DNA from: Bacteroidales bacterium
GTDB lineage: Bacteria > Bacteroidota > Bacteroidia > Bacteroidales > UBA932
Length of the DNA: 64,000 bases
Reading direction: 5' to 3'
NCBI GenBank assembly: GCA_017554335.1
Contig: JAFZIO010000051.1
Coordinates: 35,771-99,770 of the forward strand
The notes below the pieces were generated by a model that was not told where the DNA came from, did no database searches, and saw nothing but the letters and a program-made list of their open reading frames with translations. Below are positions 33,412 to 42,436 of this stretch, piece after piece (positions within the stretch are counted from its first letter, which is position 1; the number at the start of each line of letters is the position of its first letter). The translations under genes were made by a program, and so were the position numbers.

Positions 33412-33433
33412 CCAGAGTATTAGCTACACAATT

Positions 33434-35065
33434 ATGCATTTCCGTCTGTTGTCAGCATTCATATTGCCGTTGGCGCTGCTTTCGGCAGTATCATGCAATA
33501 CCCCCAAGCTGCCCGACAATGTAAGCGGGCTTTTGGTGGAACTGGACGGTTATGTATCTTCGCGCCCGCTGTACGAGACACGCAAGAAGGGGCAGATTGA
33601 CGCATTGCGCCGGCTTATGAATACCAGTTCGGACGCAAGAAGGAAACTGGATCTCAGCCGGGAGCTGGCAGATGAATATTTCGCATATAATTTCGACTCC
33701 ACTCAGTTTTATCTCAAGAAATGCATGGATATGGCGCAGGCGCTTGGGGATGAAGAGCAGTATTATTCTGCCTCTTTGGAACTGGGCCACCTGTATGCCA
33801 AGGCCGGGCATTTCATGGAGGCGTACAACAGGTTGTATGAGCAGACGGATGAGGAGTCGCTGCCGGAGTCGCTTCGTGCTGATTATTTGTTTGACCTCTT
33901 CGATTTCTCCCGCGACCTGGCAGGCAATTCCGGAATGGTAGAGAGGCTGTCCATCCCGGACAGGGATGTCTACAGGGACGAATTGTATTCCCTTCTGCCT
34001 CCCGAATCCGATACGTACATGAGGGTTCGCCTGGACGATTATGTGTCGTCCGGCCGTCTGGAATCTGCAGACAGCCTGGCACGCCTGCTGGTGGCCCGCA
34101 CGGACCCCAATACCCATCCCTATGCCATCTATGCTTTTGAAATCTCGGAGATAGCCTATCACAAGGGTCTTTGGGATGAGCAGATGTATTGGCTTATCAA
34201 GTCTGCCGAATGCGACATTATCAATTCGGTCAAAGACTACGCCTCTCTTACAATGGTCGCCCAGAACCTGGTCAATTACGACGTGGACAGGTCGTTCCGG
34301 TATTTGCGTATAGCCCAGGAGGACGCTCTTGCATACAACGCCAAATTGCGGCCGTGGCAGATTTCCCAGTTTTTCATGGGAATCGAGGATGCGTATTCGC
34401 ATAGGCGGGACAGCTCCAGGATGGCCTCCGTCTGGGCGTCGATTCTGCTTGCAGTACTTGTTCTTATCTTGTCGTTGCTGGCCATTTCTCTTATCAACCG
34501 TTCACGAAAGCTTTCCCGGACACGTGCCCTGCTTGAAGAGAACAACATCAAGCTTGGAGTTGCCAACGGAGCCCTGAATGACCTCAACGCCCGCTTGTCC
34601 AGGGCGGACAAGATTAAAGAAGATTATATCGTAGGATTCCTGAACAAGCTTTCCGAGCAGATTGCCGGGCAGAGAGCGGAGGATAACCGCGTCAGAAAAC
34701 TCCTCAAGCAGGGCAAGTCGGCGGAGCTGCTTAGGGAACTCGACCTTTCTACCAGGTCGGAAAAGAGCCTTAAAGAGTACTACCGTACTTTCGATACAAC
34801 GTTCCTCGGGCTTTATCCCGGTTACGTAGAGCAGTTCAACGCCCTGCTCAAGCCGGAAGCCCGTTTCAGCCCCAAGGAGGGAACCCTCACGACAGAGCTC
34901 AGGATATTCGCTCTCATACGCCTTGGAATAGATGATTCAAGGCAGATAGCCTCTTTCCTTCATTATTCCCTGAGCACAATCTATAATTACAAGGTCTCCG
35001 TCAAGAACGCCTGCCTGGGAGACCGTGACAGCTTTGAGGAAAGGGTGAAAATGATAGGAAAGTAG
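33434..35065 (+). CDS. Membrane-anchored TPR/HTH regulator of the PUL (DUF6377-like)
   Basis: This 543-residue protein has a signal or lipoprotein-like N-terminus (LLSAVSC, Cys 21) and a mostly helical region of TPR-like repeats to about residue 330. One transmembrane helix follows (about 333-355, WASILLAVLVLILSLLAISLI), then a coiled coil. A C-terminal domain ends with a helix-turn-helix-like segment (IDDSRQIASFLHYSLSTIYNYKVSVKN). This matches DUF6377-type proteins found beside susC genes in Bacteroidales. The layout, extracytoplasmic sensor and cytoplasmic HTH, suggests direct sensing of a glycan fragment and control of the downstream SusCD genes, analogous to SusR. Function is inferred from layout and position. 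Confidence 0.82.
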   Translation: MHFRLLSAFILPLALLSAVSCNTPKLPDNVSGLLVELDGYVSSRPLYETRKKGQIDALRRLMNTSSDARRKLDLSRELADEYFAYNFDSTQFYLKKCMDMAQALGDEEQYYSASLELGHLYAKAGHFMEAYNRLYEQTDEESLPESLRADYLFDLFDFSRDLAGNSGMVERLSIPDRDVYRDELYSLLPPESDTYMRVRLDDYVSSGRLESADSLARLLVARTDPNTHPYAIYAFEISEIAYHKGLWDEQMYWLIKSAECDIINSVKDYASLTMVAQNLVNYDVDRSFRYLRIAQEDALAYNAKLRPWQISQFFMGIEDAYSHRRDSSRMASVWASILLAVLVLILSLLAISLINRSRKLSRTRALLEENNIKLGVANGALNDLNARLSRADKIKEDYIVGFLNKLSEQIAGQRAEDNRVRKLLKQGKSAELLRELDLSTRSEKSLKEYYRTFDTTFLGLYPGYVEQFNALLKPEARFSPKEGTLTTELRIFALIRLGIDDSRQIASFLHYSLSTIYNYKVSVKNACLGDRDSFEERVKMIGK

Positions 35066-35131
35066 TAAAAAGTCTACTTTGTAACCACTACTATTTCGAG
35101 GGGTTTCATTTCTCCTAAATACTTGATTATC

Positions 35132-35156
35132 AGTACAGCGGTATCCCCGCTGTACT
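35132..35156 (+). promoter_or_regulatory. Hairpin in the susC upstream region
   Basis: A perfect 10-bp stem (35132-35141 with 35147-35156) has a 5-base loop, with no strong T-run after it. It lies 66 bases after the regulator stop and 41 bases before the susC -7 box. It could be a weak terminator of the regulator gene or an operator-like palindrome. Confidence 0.5.
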
Positions 35157-35197
35157 ACTATTTTCCTATATTGCGCGCAAGGGGTTGCAAAGCTCGA

Positions 35198-35205
35198 TAT
35201 ATTTG
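35198..35205 (+). promoter_or_regulatory. -7 box for the PUL operon
   Basis: TATATTTG lies 37 bases before the susC ATG at 35243. No -33 element is seen at 19-20 bases, consistent with a promoter that needs an activator. Confidence 0.5.
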
Positions 35206-35242
35206 CCGCAGACTAATGTCAAAACCACACAATAAAAATCGT

Positions 35243-38200
35243 ATGAAAAAATTTGCAACTCTGATTCTTGGATTGGCATTGAGCCTTGCAGCCCTTGCGC
35301 AGGGAGCCAAGCTCAGCGGCGTAGTCCGCGACAGCGCCAATCAACCGGTCGTGGGTGCATTCATTGTCCAGCAGGGCACCAGCAACGGCACGATGACCGA
35401 TGATGCCGGTGCGTTCTCGCTCAACGTCCCCAGGGGCGCTGCGGTCGAGGTGTCCTGTATAGGCTATGTGTCCCAGACCATTACGGTAACGGGCGACCAG
35501 AACCTGAATATCGTCCTCGAGGATGATACCCAGATGCTGGAAGAGACCGTTGTCATCGGTTACGGTGTACAGAAGAAATCCGTTGTCACCGCAGCCATTT
35601 CCAGTATCACTTCTGATGACCTTAAGGCTACGGCCCAGACCCGCGTGGACAATGTCCTTCAGGGTATGACCTCCGGAGTTACCGTCACCCAGAGCTCAGG
35701 TGCTCCTGATGCCGGTTCTCAGGTCCGTATCCGCGGCGTCGGCTCCATCAACAATTCCGAGCCGCTTTACATCATCGACGGCATGCCTTCCGGCGGTATC
35801 GATTACCTTAATCCTAATGATATCGAGCGTATCGAGGTTCTGAAGGATGCCGCCTCCGGTGCTGTCTACGGCGCACGTGCAGCCAACGGCGTCGTCCTCA
35901 TCACTACTAAAAAAGGCCAGAAAGGCCAGGCTAAAGTCTCCTATGATTTCTCATACGGTATGCAGAACCCCTGGCGCAAGCCTTCAGTGCTGAACGCCAC
36001 CGAGTACGCTGTTATCATGAACGAAGGCCGCCTGAATGCAGGCCAGATGCCTACTTTCGACGATCCTTACGCACTTGGCAAAGGAACCGACTGGGTAGAG
36101 GCCATCTTCGACAAGAACGCCCCCGTGGTCAAGCATGACCTCACCGTGAGCGGCGGCAGCGACAAGGTAGACTACAACATCTCCGCAGGTTTCCTCAACA
36201 GGCAGGGTACCATTGGCGGAAGCTACGGAAGAGCTTTCTACAAGCGCTTCACCTACAACCAGAACGTGGGTATCAACCTCTTCGACAAGAGCGCAGACCG
36301 CAACTGGCTCAACAAGGCCGACCTCCGCACTCGCCTTTCCTATTCCAACATTGACGCCTCCGGCATCAGCACCAACTCCGAATACGGCTCACCTCTGGGC
36401 TCAGCCCTCGGAATGGCTCCTACCGAGACCATCTTTGCCGACGAAGCTACAGAACAGTCTTACAAGACCATGTACGCTGCCGGCTATCCTTATATTATAC
36501 GTGATGCAAGCGGCCGTGCTTACACTATCGCAGACGCAGCTATCTATAACGAGCAGGCCAACCCTCTCGCACAGCTCTCAATGCCCGGCGGCAAGAACAA
36601 CACTGACAAGGTGATTGCCAACATGGCCCTGGACCTTCAGCTTTGGGACGGCCTCAAGTTCCGCTCCACGGCAAGCGCCGACCTCACCTACGTCACCAGC
36701 AACAGCTACTCCCTGCAGTACTTCCTGACTGCAAAGTCCTACAGCCTGGATACCATCACTACCAGTGAGGTTTACGACAAGAACGGAAACGCCTCCACTC
36801 TTGAGAAGATGAACTACGGTACCAGTGCTTCCCAGAGCATGAACCAGTACCTCACCTGGCAGGTTGAAAACGTGCTCACCTACGACAAGCAGTTCGGCAA
36901 GCACGGAATCAATGCCGTGGTCGGCCAGACCCTCTACCGCTCCACCAACTCCTACCTGGGAGCATCGGCCAAGGGTCTCAAGTTTGATTACGACCCCTGG
37001 AAGATTTCCGTAGACAACACTTACGGCAAGTCCGAAGACGGCGACCGCAACGGCTGGGGCCGCTGGAACTCCGTTCCTTACAGCCTCATGTCCTACTTCG
37101 GCCGTGTCACTTACAACTACGACGAGCGCTACCTGGCAGAAGCCACCATCCGTCGTGACGCATCCAGCCGCTTCGGCCCCGACAACAAGTGGGGTACCTT
37201 CCCGTCCTTCTCTTTGGGTTGGAATATCAAGAACGAGCCGTTCATGAAGACCGTGAACGCCGTCTCCGCCCTCAAAGTCCGTGGATCATGGGGTGTGAAC
37301 GGTAACGACTCCATCGGCGACTTCCGCTATGCCGTTTATGCCAGCGGCGGTAACAACTACGCCTTCGGCTCCGGTGCCAACGGTACCGAGTCCATCACCA
37401 GCGGTACCAAGCCTTCCGGCCTTGCGAACCCCGGCGTGAAATGGGAGCAGTCCATCCAGACCGACCTCGGTGTGGACTTCGGCCTCTGGGGCAACCAGCT
37501 GACCGCTACCGTGGACTTCTTCAACAAACTCACATCCGGCATGCTCCATGAGATGCCCGTTCCTTCCTATGCAGGCGACTCCGCCCCTATAGGCAACCTC
37601 TGCTCCATGGTGAACCGCGGTATCGAGTTCGACCTCAACTACCGCAACCACATCGGAGACCTCCACTATCGCGTGAACTTCAACGCCACCCGCAACTGGA
37701 ACAGGCTCACCGACCTCGGTATCCAGAGCGCCAGCGGCGAGGAAGCCTCCCTCTACGGCTCCAGCCACAAGATCGGCCAGCTCACCCGTGGCGTCGTCGG
37801 TATGCCTTTCCCGTATTTCTACGGCTACAAGACCGACGGCATCTTCCAGAACTGGGACGAGATCAACGCTTACGTGAACAGCAAGGGCGAACTTCTCCAG
37901 CCTAAGGCAGAACCCGGTGACGTCCGGTTCGTGAACACGAACGGCGACGATGTGCTTGATGACGCCGACCGTACCTACATCGGCAAGGGAATGCCTGACT
38001 GGACCTACGGTGCCACCCTGTCCCTCGATTTCAAGGGCTTCGATCTGGTACTGTTCCTGCAGGGCCAGGCCGGCGTTCAGGCGTTCAACGTCACCCGCCG
38101 TACCGACCTTTACTATATCAATCTTCCCAAGAGCATCCTTAACCGCTGGACCGGCGAGGGTACCACCAACAAGTATCCCCGTTTCGTGTTCGACTCGGCC

Positions 38201-38485
38201 AACGAGAACTACCGTGTCTCCGATCTCTGGGTAGAGGACGCTTCTTTCCTGCGCGTGCGTAATGTCCAGCTCGGATATACCCTGCCGCAGAATCTCACCA
38301 GGAAGGTTGCTGTTTCCCGCCTGAGGCTGTTCGCCCAGGTAGAGAATGCCCTTACTCTCACCCAGTATTCCGGTTGCGATCCTGAGGTTACCGGCGGCAA
38401 CGGATTCGGCACTGAAGCCGGAATTGACCGTGGCGTCTATCCCCAGGCCCGCACCGTTACTTTCGGCGTAAACCTTAACTTCTAA
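35243..38485 (+). CDS. SusC/RagA-family TonB-linked outer membrane transporter
   Basis: This 1080-residue protein has a signal peptide (ALSLAALAQ) and an N-terminal carboxypeptidase-regulatory-like beta domain (about 22-100, GVVRDSANQPVVGAFIVQQG). The TonB box/plug start is EETVVIGYGVQKKS; the plug contains NPNDIERIEVLKDAASGAVYGARAANGVVLITTKKG. A 22-strand barrel ends in Phe (TVTFGVNLNF). It imports oligosaccharides across the outer membrane with its SusD lid. ATG 35243 gives the signal peptide; the longer frame crosses the -7 box. It is the first structural gene of the beta-glucan locus. Confidence 0.96.
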   Translation: MKKFATLILGLALSLAALAQGAKLSGVVRDSANQPVVGAFIVQQGTSNGTMTDDAGAFSLNVPRGAAVEVSCIGYVSQTITVTGDQNLNIVLEDDTQMLEETVVIGYGVQKKSVVTAAISSITSDDLKATAQTRVDNVLQGMTSGVTVTQSSGAPDAGSQVRIRGVGSINNSEPLYIIDGMPSGGIDYLNPNDIERIEVLKDAASGAVYGARAANGVVLITTKKGQKGQAKVSYDFSYGMQNPWRKPSVLNATEYAVIMNEGRLNAGQMPTFDDPYALGKGTDWVEAIFDKNAPVVKHDLTVSGGSDKVDYNISAGFLNRQGTIGGSYGRAFYKRFTYNQNVGINLFDKSADRNWLNKADLRTRLSYSNIDASGISTNSEYGSPLGSALGMAPTETIFADEATEQSYKTMYAAGYPYIIRDASGRAYTIADAAIYNEQANPLAQLSMPGGKNNTDKVIANMALDLQLWDGLKFRSTASADLTYVTSNSYSLQYFLTAKSYSLDTITTSEVYDKNGNASTLEKMNYGTSASQSMNQYLTWQVENVLTYDKQFGKHGINAVVGQTLYRSTNSYLGASAKGLKFDYDPWKISVDNTYGKSEDGDRNGWGRWNSVPYSLMSYFGRVTYNYDERYLAEATIRRDASSRFGPDNKWGTFPSFSLGWNIKNEPFMKTVNAVSALKVRGSWGVNGNDSIGDFRYAVYASGGNNYAFGSGANGTESITSGTKPSGLANPGVKWEQSIQTDLGVDFGLWGNQLTATVDFFNKLTSGMLHEMPVPSYAGDSAPIGNLCSMVNRGIEFDLNYRNHIGDLHYRVNFNATRNWNRLTDLGIQSASGEEASLYGSSHKIGQLTRGVVGMPFPYFYGYKTDGIFQNWDEINAYVNSKGELLQPKAEPGDVRFVNTNGDDVLDDADRTYIGKGMPDWTYGATLSLDFKGFDLVLFLQGQAGVQAFNVTRRTDLYYINLPKSILNRWTGEGTTNKYPRFVFDSANENYRVSDLWVEDASFLRVRNVQLGYTLPQNLTRKVAVSRLRLFAQVENALTLTQYSGCDPEVTGGNGFGTEAGIDRGVYPQARTVTFGVNLNF

Positions 38486-38492
38486 TAAAAGG

Positions 38493-39995
38493 ATGAACAA
38501 TATGAAAAAGATCATTTTCGCGCTCAGCGCATCCGTCATCCTCTTAGCGTCCTGCAACACCGAGTTCGTGTCTCCCGTTCACAACTCCTCAGAGCCGCTT
38601 GACGAGTATTTCAACACCGAGGCCCGCATGTTCGAGAGCCTTGTGGCAGCATATGATCCCCTGGAGTGGTATGACTACTTCTATCAGTATAACTCCCTGC
38701 ACCTTGTGTTCGACATCATGGGAGACGATGTAAACTGCGGAGGATCAAACGAGGGCGACCAGCCTATCCTGGTAAAGACCCATTTCTACCAGCTTACTCC
38801 CACCGACCAGCCCGATATGATGTGGACTATTTCATATTCCGGCATCAACCGTGCGAATACCCTTATTCAGTATGTAGACGGAGTGGAAAGCATAGCAAAG
38901 GCCACTCGCGACCAGTGGGTCGCCGAAGCCCTGGTGCTCCGCTGCTTCTACTACAATATCCTCTGGAAGCTCTGGGGTAACATCCCGTATTACGAGGAGA
39001 ACCTCAAAACTCCTTATTTCACCGAGCAGCTCGACCACGACACTGTCTACAGCAATGTGATCGCCACCCTCGAGGAAGCCATCGGCATGAACAGCCTTCC
39101 CATGAAGGCCTCCGTGGGTAACGAGGGCCGCGTAACCAAGGCCATGGCCTACATGCTCTACGCGGAAATGGTAATGTACCAGAACGACAACAGCCGTTAC
39201 CAGAAGGCTCTCGACTACATGAAGGAAATCATTTCCTGCGGCCAGTATGCTCTGGTGGACGATTTTGCTTCCATCTGGACCGAGGCCGGCGAGTGGAGCA
39301 CCGAATCCATATGGGAAATCAACTATCTGTCCGAGGGCGGCGTCCGTGCATGGGATGCTCCTATCGCAACCGGCGGTAACGTTTCTTCCGTTCTCACCGG
39401 CGTTCCCGGTGCCAAGGCCGGCAGCGGCTTTGCCGACGGCTGGGGCTTCGGCGGCGTGAACGAGTCTGCATACAAGATGTATGAGGAAGGCGACATCCGT
39501 CGCGACGGAGGTATCCTCAACTGGTCGGAAAACAGGGACAATTACGCTCCCCGTTGGGAAGACACAGGATACTTCAACCTGAAGTACATCGCCCGCGAGA
39601 ACGGCAACCACGGTTACAAGGGCGCCGATACCATGAACTACGGCAACAACGAGCGCATCTACCGTTTCTCCGAAACTCTCCTGAATGCGGCTGAACTTGC
39701 AGTGCTGCTCGGCCAGGACGGCTCAGCATGGCTCAAGCAGGTCCGCGACCGTGCCCATTGCACCGATACCGGCGTAACACGCGACGACATCATCCAGGAG
39801 CGCCACAAGGAGTTCGTGGGCGAGGGCAAGCGTTACTGGGATCTGGTACGCAGCGGTCTGGCCGCCAGCGTGCTCAAGGCTTCCAACCATCCTTTCCGTC
39901 CTGCCGGCGCCGACTGGAGCGAGTCCAAGAAGTACTGGCCTATCCCCCAGAGTGAGATGGACAAAGACGACAAGCTTGTGCAGAACAACTATTAA
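38493..39995 (+). CDS. SusD/RagB-family glycan-binding lipoprotein
   Basis: This 500-residue outer-membrane lipoprotein has a signal FALSASVILLASC (Cys 20). A TPR-helical SusD fold is evident from YSGINRANTLIQYVDG, ALVLRCFYYNILWKLWGNIPYYEEN and the C-terminal motifs IYRFSETLLNAAELAVLLGQ, HKEFVGEGKRYWDLVRSG and KYWPIPQSEMDKDDKLVQN. It forms the lid over the SusC barrel. Starts at 38493 or 38502 are both possible; both keep the signal peptide. It lies 7 bases after susC. Confidence 0.95.
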   Translation: MNNMKKIIFALSASVILLASCNTEFVSPVHNSSEPLDEYFNTEARMFESLVAAYDPLEWYDYFYQYNSLHLVFDIMGDDVNCGGSNEGDQPILVKTHFYQLTPTDQPDMMWTISYSGINRANTLIQYVDGVESIAKATRDQWVAEALVLRCFYYNILWKLWGNIPYYEENLKTPYFTEQLDHDTVYSNVIATLEEAIGMNSLPMKASVGNEGRVTKAMAYMLYAEMVMYQNDNSRYQKALDYMKEIISCGQYALVDDFASIWTEAGEWSTESIWEINYLSEGGVRAWDAPIATGGNVSSVLTGVPGAKAGSGFADGWGFGGVNESAYKMYEEGDIRRDGGILNWSENRDNYAPRWEDTGYFNLKYIARENGNHGYKGADTMNYGNNERIYRFSETLLNAAELAVLLGQDGSAWLKQVRDRAHCTDTGVTRDDIIQERHKEFVGEGKRYWDLVRSGLAASVLKASNHPFRPAGADWSESKKYWPIPQSEMDKDDKLVQNNY

Positions 39996-40006
39996 TCCTC
40001 AAGAAA

Positions 40007-42436
40007 ATGAAAAATATCTGTAAATATATAAGCACGGTCGTACTGGCATGTCTCGCTCTTGCCGCTTGCAAGCAGGAGTATCCCGAGCTGGTTCAGTCGG
40101 GTTTGCCCAGCGCATCAGACTTCGATGTGGTCATCGAGGTGGACCAGGCGACCAATGTTGCCACCTTTACCCTTAACAACAAGGGTATGGTGCCTGTGTG
40201 GAACTTCGGTTCCGAACTCATCGACGGCAAGGCCTCCAAGGTCTACGCTTATACCGGAAACGGCCTTTCCCTCCGCTTCCGCGAGGCCGGTGAGCATCAG
40301 GTGGAAGTCAAGGCTTACAATGTCAACGGCGTTTCCACCGGTTCCGTGCTCAAGACCTTCAGCATGAACGAAACGTATCGTGATCCTTTCGATCCTACTC
40401 CTTACCTGCGTGCCGTCTCCGGCGGTACCTCCCAGGACTGGGTGTGGAATTCTACGGAAAAAGGCCATTTCGGCTGCGGCCCCGTGGGCGATCCTCTCGC
40501 CTGGTGGCAGTGTGACGCCAACGGCAAATCAGGCTTCCTGTACGATGACGTCATGACCTTCGACGTGGACGGCAACTACACCTTCGACCCGTCCGACGGC
40601 CAGGCATACGCCAATACCGGATCCGAGTACATGAGCGAGTATAACACCGGCGAAGACTATCTTTTCCCCGCAGAAAAGAAGACCAGCAAATACACATTCG
40701 AGAACAACTGGAACGACGCAGGCATCGAGGAAATCTACCTGGTGCTCGAAAGCGGCAGCCTCCTCTCTTATGTGCCTCACAAGAGCGCGGTCTCCGATCC
40801 CCGCTTCCTGGTGCTCGAGAGCAAGACCGCATCGATGAAGAAGAAACTTCAGCTGATGAGCACGGTCTATACTCCCAACAACACCGACGGTATCTCCTGG
40901 TACTATGAATTCGTTCCCAAGGGATCCAATGCCGGCAGTGCAGATCCTCTGTTCGGCCTTGACAGCAAGACCTGGGTGCCCGATAACGAAACTGCAGGTT
41001 ATATGGGCTGCGGTCCCGATTTCGGCAACTCCGGCGGCTGGTGGAGCGCAAGCCCTCACGATAAGGACGCATTCGGCGTAACCGATGACGAACTCACCTT
41101 CTTTGCCAACGGCAAGTATGTGTTCAGCCCCGGTGCAGACGGTATGGTCTATTGCAACTGGGAGTCCGGATGGCGCCCCGACGGCTACTATTCCGGCGAC
41201 GGCAGCACCGACTACAATGCTCCCGCTGAAGTAATAGAGTCCAGCTACACCCTCGGCAGCGACGCTACCGGCGACTACATCGAACTCCCTGCTGGCGTGC
41301 TTTACGGCTACATTCCCAAGCCTCAGGTACTCTCCGAGGTCAATCGCCTGTACATCAAGGAGCTCACCGCAAACAAACTCTTCCTCGTTGCTAATTTCGA
41401 CGGCATCAGCTGGCAGTTCATCTATCGCCCGAAGGATGGTGTCGCTCCCGAGCCCGAGCCGGTAGAGGAGCCTCTGGATCCTACCGATTACGACGTGAAC
41501 GGCGCAGGCAACCTGTGGAAGGGTGCCAACCTGGATGTCGAGTGCTGGTATGCCGACGGCGGTTGGAGCCAGATTGGCAATCCGGATTACGAAATCACCG
41601 CCGGTAACGGCATCAAGGTGACCATTCCCCAGGGTGTAGGCGGCAGCGAATGGATGGGCCAGACCAAGCTCAAGAGCCATGTGGCCTCATCAGCCGACAA
41701 GACCTACGACTTCAGCGTCACCCTTCTTGCCAGCGAGGATATGACAGTGACCATCAAGCTCACCAACGATCCTGAGGAGAGCGACGATATCCACTCCTTC
41801 TTCTATGACGGCCAGGTGAAACTCAGCGCAGGCGAGCCCTTCGTGTACCGCAGGCCCGGCATCAAGCAGAGTGTCTCCGGCGACAACGTGATGCTTATCT
41901 TCGACTTCGGACGCAGCCCCGTCGGTTCCGTCATCGAGGCCAAGGACATCCTGTTCCAGGAACACAAGACGGGCAACCTCTGGGAAGGTGCCAATCTGGA
42001 TGTCGAATTCTGGTATGCCGACGGCGGTTGGAGCCAGATTGGCAATCCGGATTACGAAATCACCGCCGGTAACGGCATCAAGGTGACCATTCCCCAGGGT
42101 GTAGGCGGCAGCGAGTGGATGGGCCAGACCAAGCTCAAGAGCCATGTGGCCTCATCAGCCGACAAGACCTACGACTTCAGCGTCACCCTTCTTGCCAGCG
42201 AAGATATGACAGTGACCATCAAGGTCACCAACGATCCTGAGGAGAGCGACGATATCCACTCCTTCTTCTATGACGGACAGGTGAAACTCAGCGCAGGTGA
42301 GCCCCTGGTCTATATAAAGAGAGGTATCAAGCAGAGTGTCTCCGGCGAGAACGTAATGGTTATCTTCGACTTCGGACGCAGCCCCGTCGGCTCTGGTATC
42401 GAGGCTTCCCAAATTATCTTCATGGAGCAGAAATAA
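40007..42436 (+). CDS. Surface glycan-binding lipoprotein with duplicated domains
   Basis: This 809-residue lipoprotein has a signal VVLACLALAAC (Cys 21), an Ig/PKD-like N-terminal domain (about 30-125) and two divergent copies of a roughly 165-residue beta domain. Those copies are marked by GHFGCGPVGDPLAWWQCD (about 151) and GYMGCGPDFGNSGGWWSAS (about 333). The C-terminus holds two nearly identical 155-residue domains (from about 501 and 656) that resemble carbohydrate-binding modules (WYADGGWSQIGNPDYEITAGNG). The position after susCD matches SGBP proteins that capture polysaccharide at the cell surface. The two terminal copies are almost identical in DNA, pointing to a recent duplication. 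The stop overlaps the GH16 start (TAATG). Confidence 0.9.
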   Translation: MKNICKYISTVVLACLALAACKQEYPELVQSGLPSASDFDVVIEVDQATNVATFTLNNKGMVPVWNFGSELIDGKASKVYAYTGNGLSLRFREAGEHQVEVKAYNVNGVSTGSVLKTFSMNETYRDPFDPTPYLRAVSGGTSQDWVWNSTEKGHFGCGPVGDPLAWWQCDANGKSGFLYDDVMTFDVDGNYTFDPSDGQAYANTGSEYMSEYNTGEDYLFPAEKKTSKYTFENNWNDAGIEEIYLVLESGSLLSYVPHKSAVSDPRFLVLESKTASMKKKLQLMSTVYTPNNTDGISWYYEFVPKGSNAGSADPLFGLDSKTWVPDNETAGYMGCGPDFGNSGGWWSASPHDKDAFGVTDDELTFFANGKYVFSPGADGMVYCNWESGWRPDGYYSGDGSTDYNAPAEVIESSYTLGSDATGDYIELPAGVLYGYIPKPQVLSEVNRLYIKELTANKLFLVANFDGISWQFIYRPKDGVAPEPEPVEEPLDPTDYDVNGAGNLWKGANLDVECWYADGGWSQIGNPDYEITAGNGIKVTIPQGVGGSEWMGQTKLKSHVASSADKTYDFSVTLLASEDMTVTIKLTNDPEESDDIHSFFYDGQVKLSAGEPFVYRRPGIKQSVSGDNVMLIFDFGRSPVGSVIEAKDILFQEHKTGNLWEGANLDVEFWYADGGWSQIGNPDYEITAGNGIKVTIPQGVGGSEWMGQTKLKSHVASSADKTYDFSVTLLASEDMTVTIKVTNDPEESDDIHSFFYDGQVKLSAGEPLVYIKRGIKQSVSGENVMVIFDFGRSPVGSGIEASQIIFMEQK
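41507..42433 (+). repeat. In-frame tandem duplication inside the glycan-binding protein gene
   Basis: Unit one (41507-41971) and unit two (42 bases into the next line, from 41972) are offset by exactly 465 bases. In the core, 41545-41839 and 42010-42304 differ at only about five positions by eye, mostly third-codon. The outer parts of the units have diverged more. This implies recent duplication or gene conversion. Confidence 0.9.
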
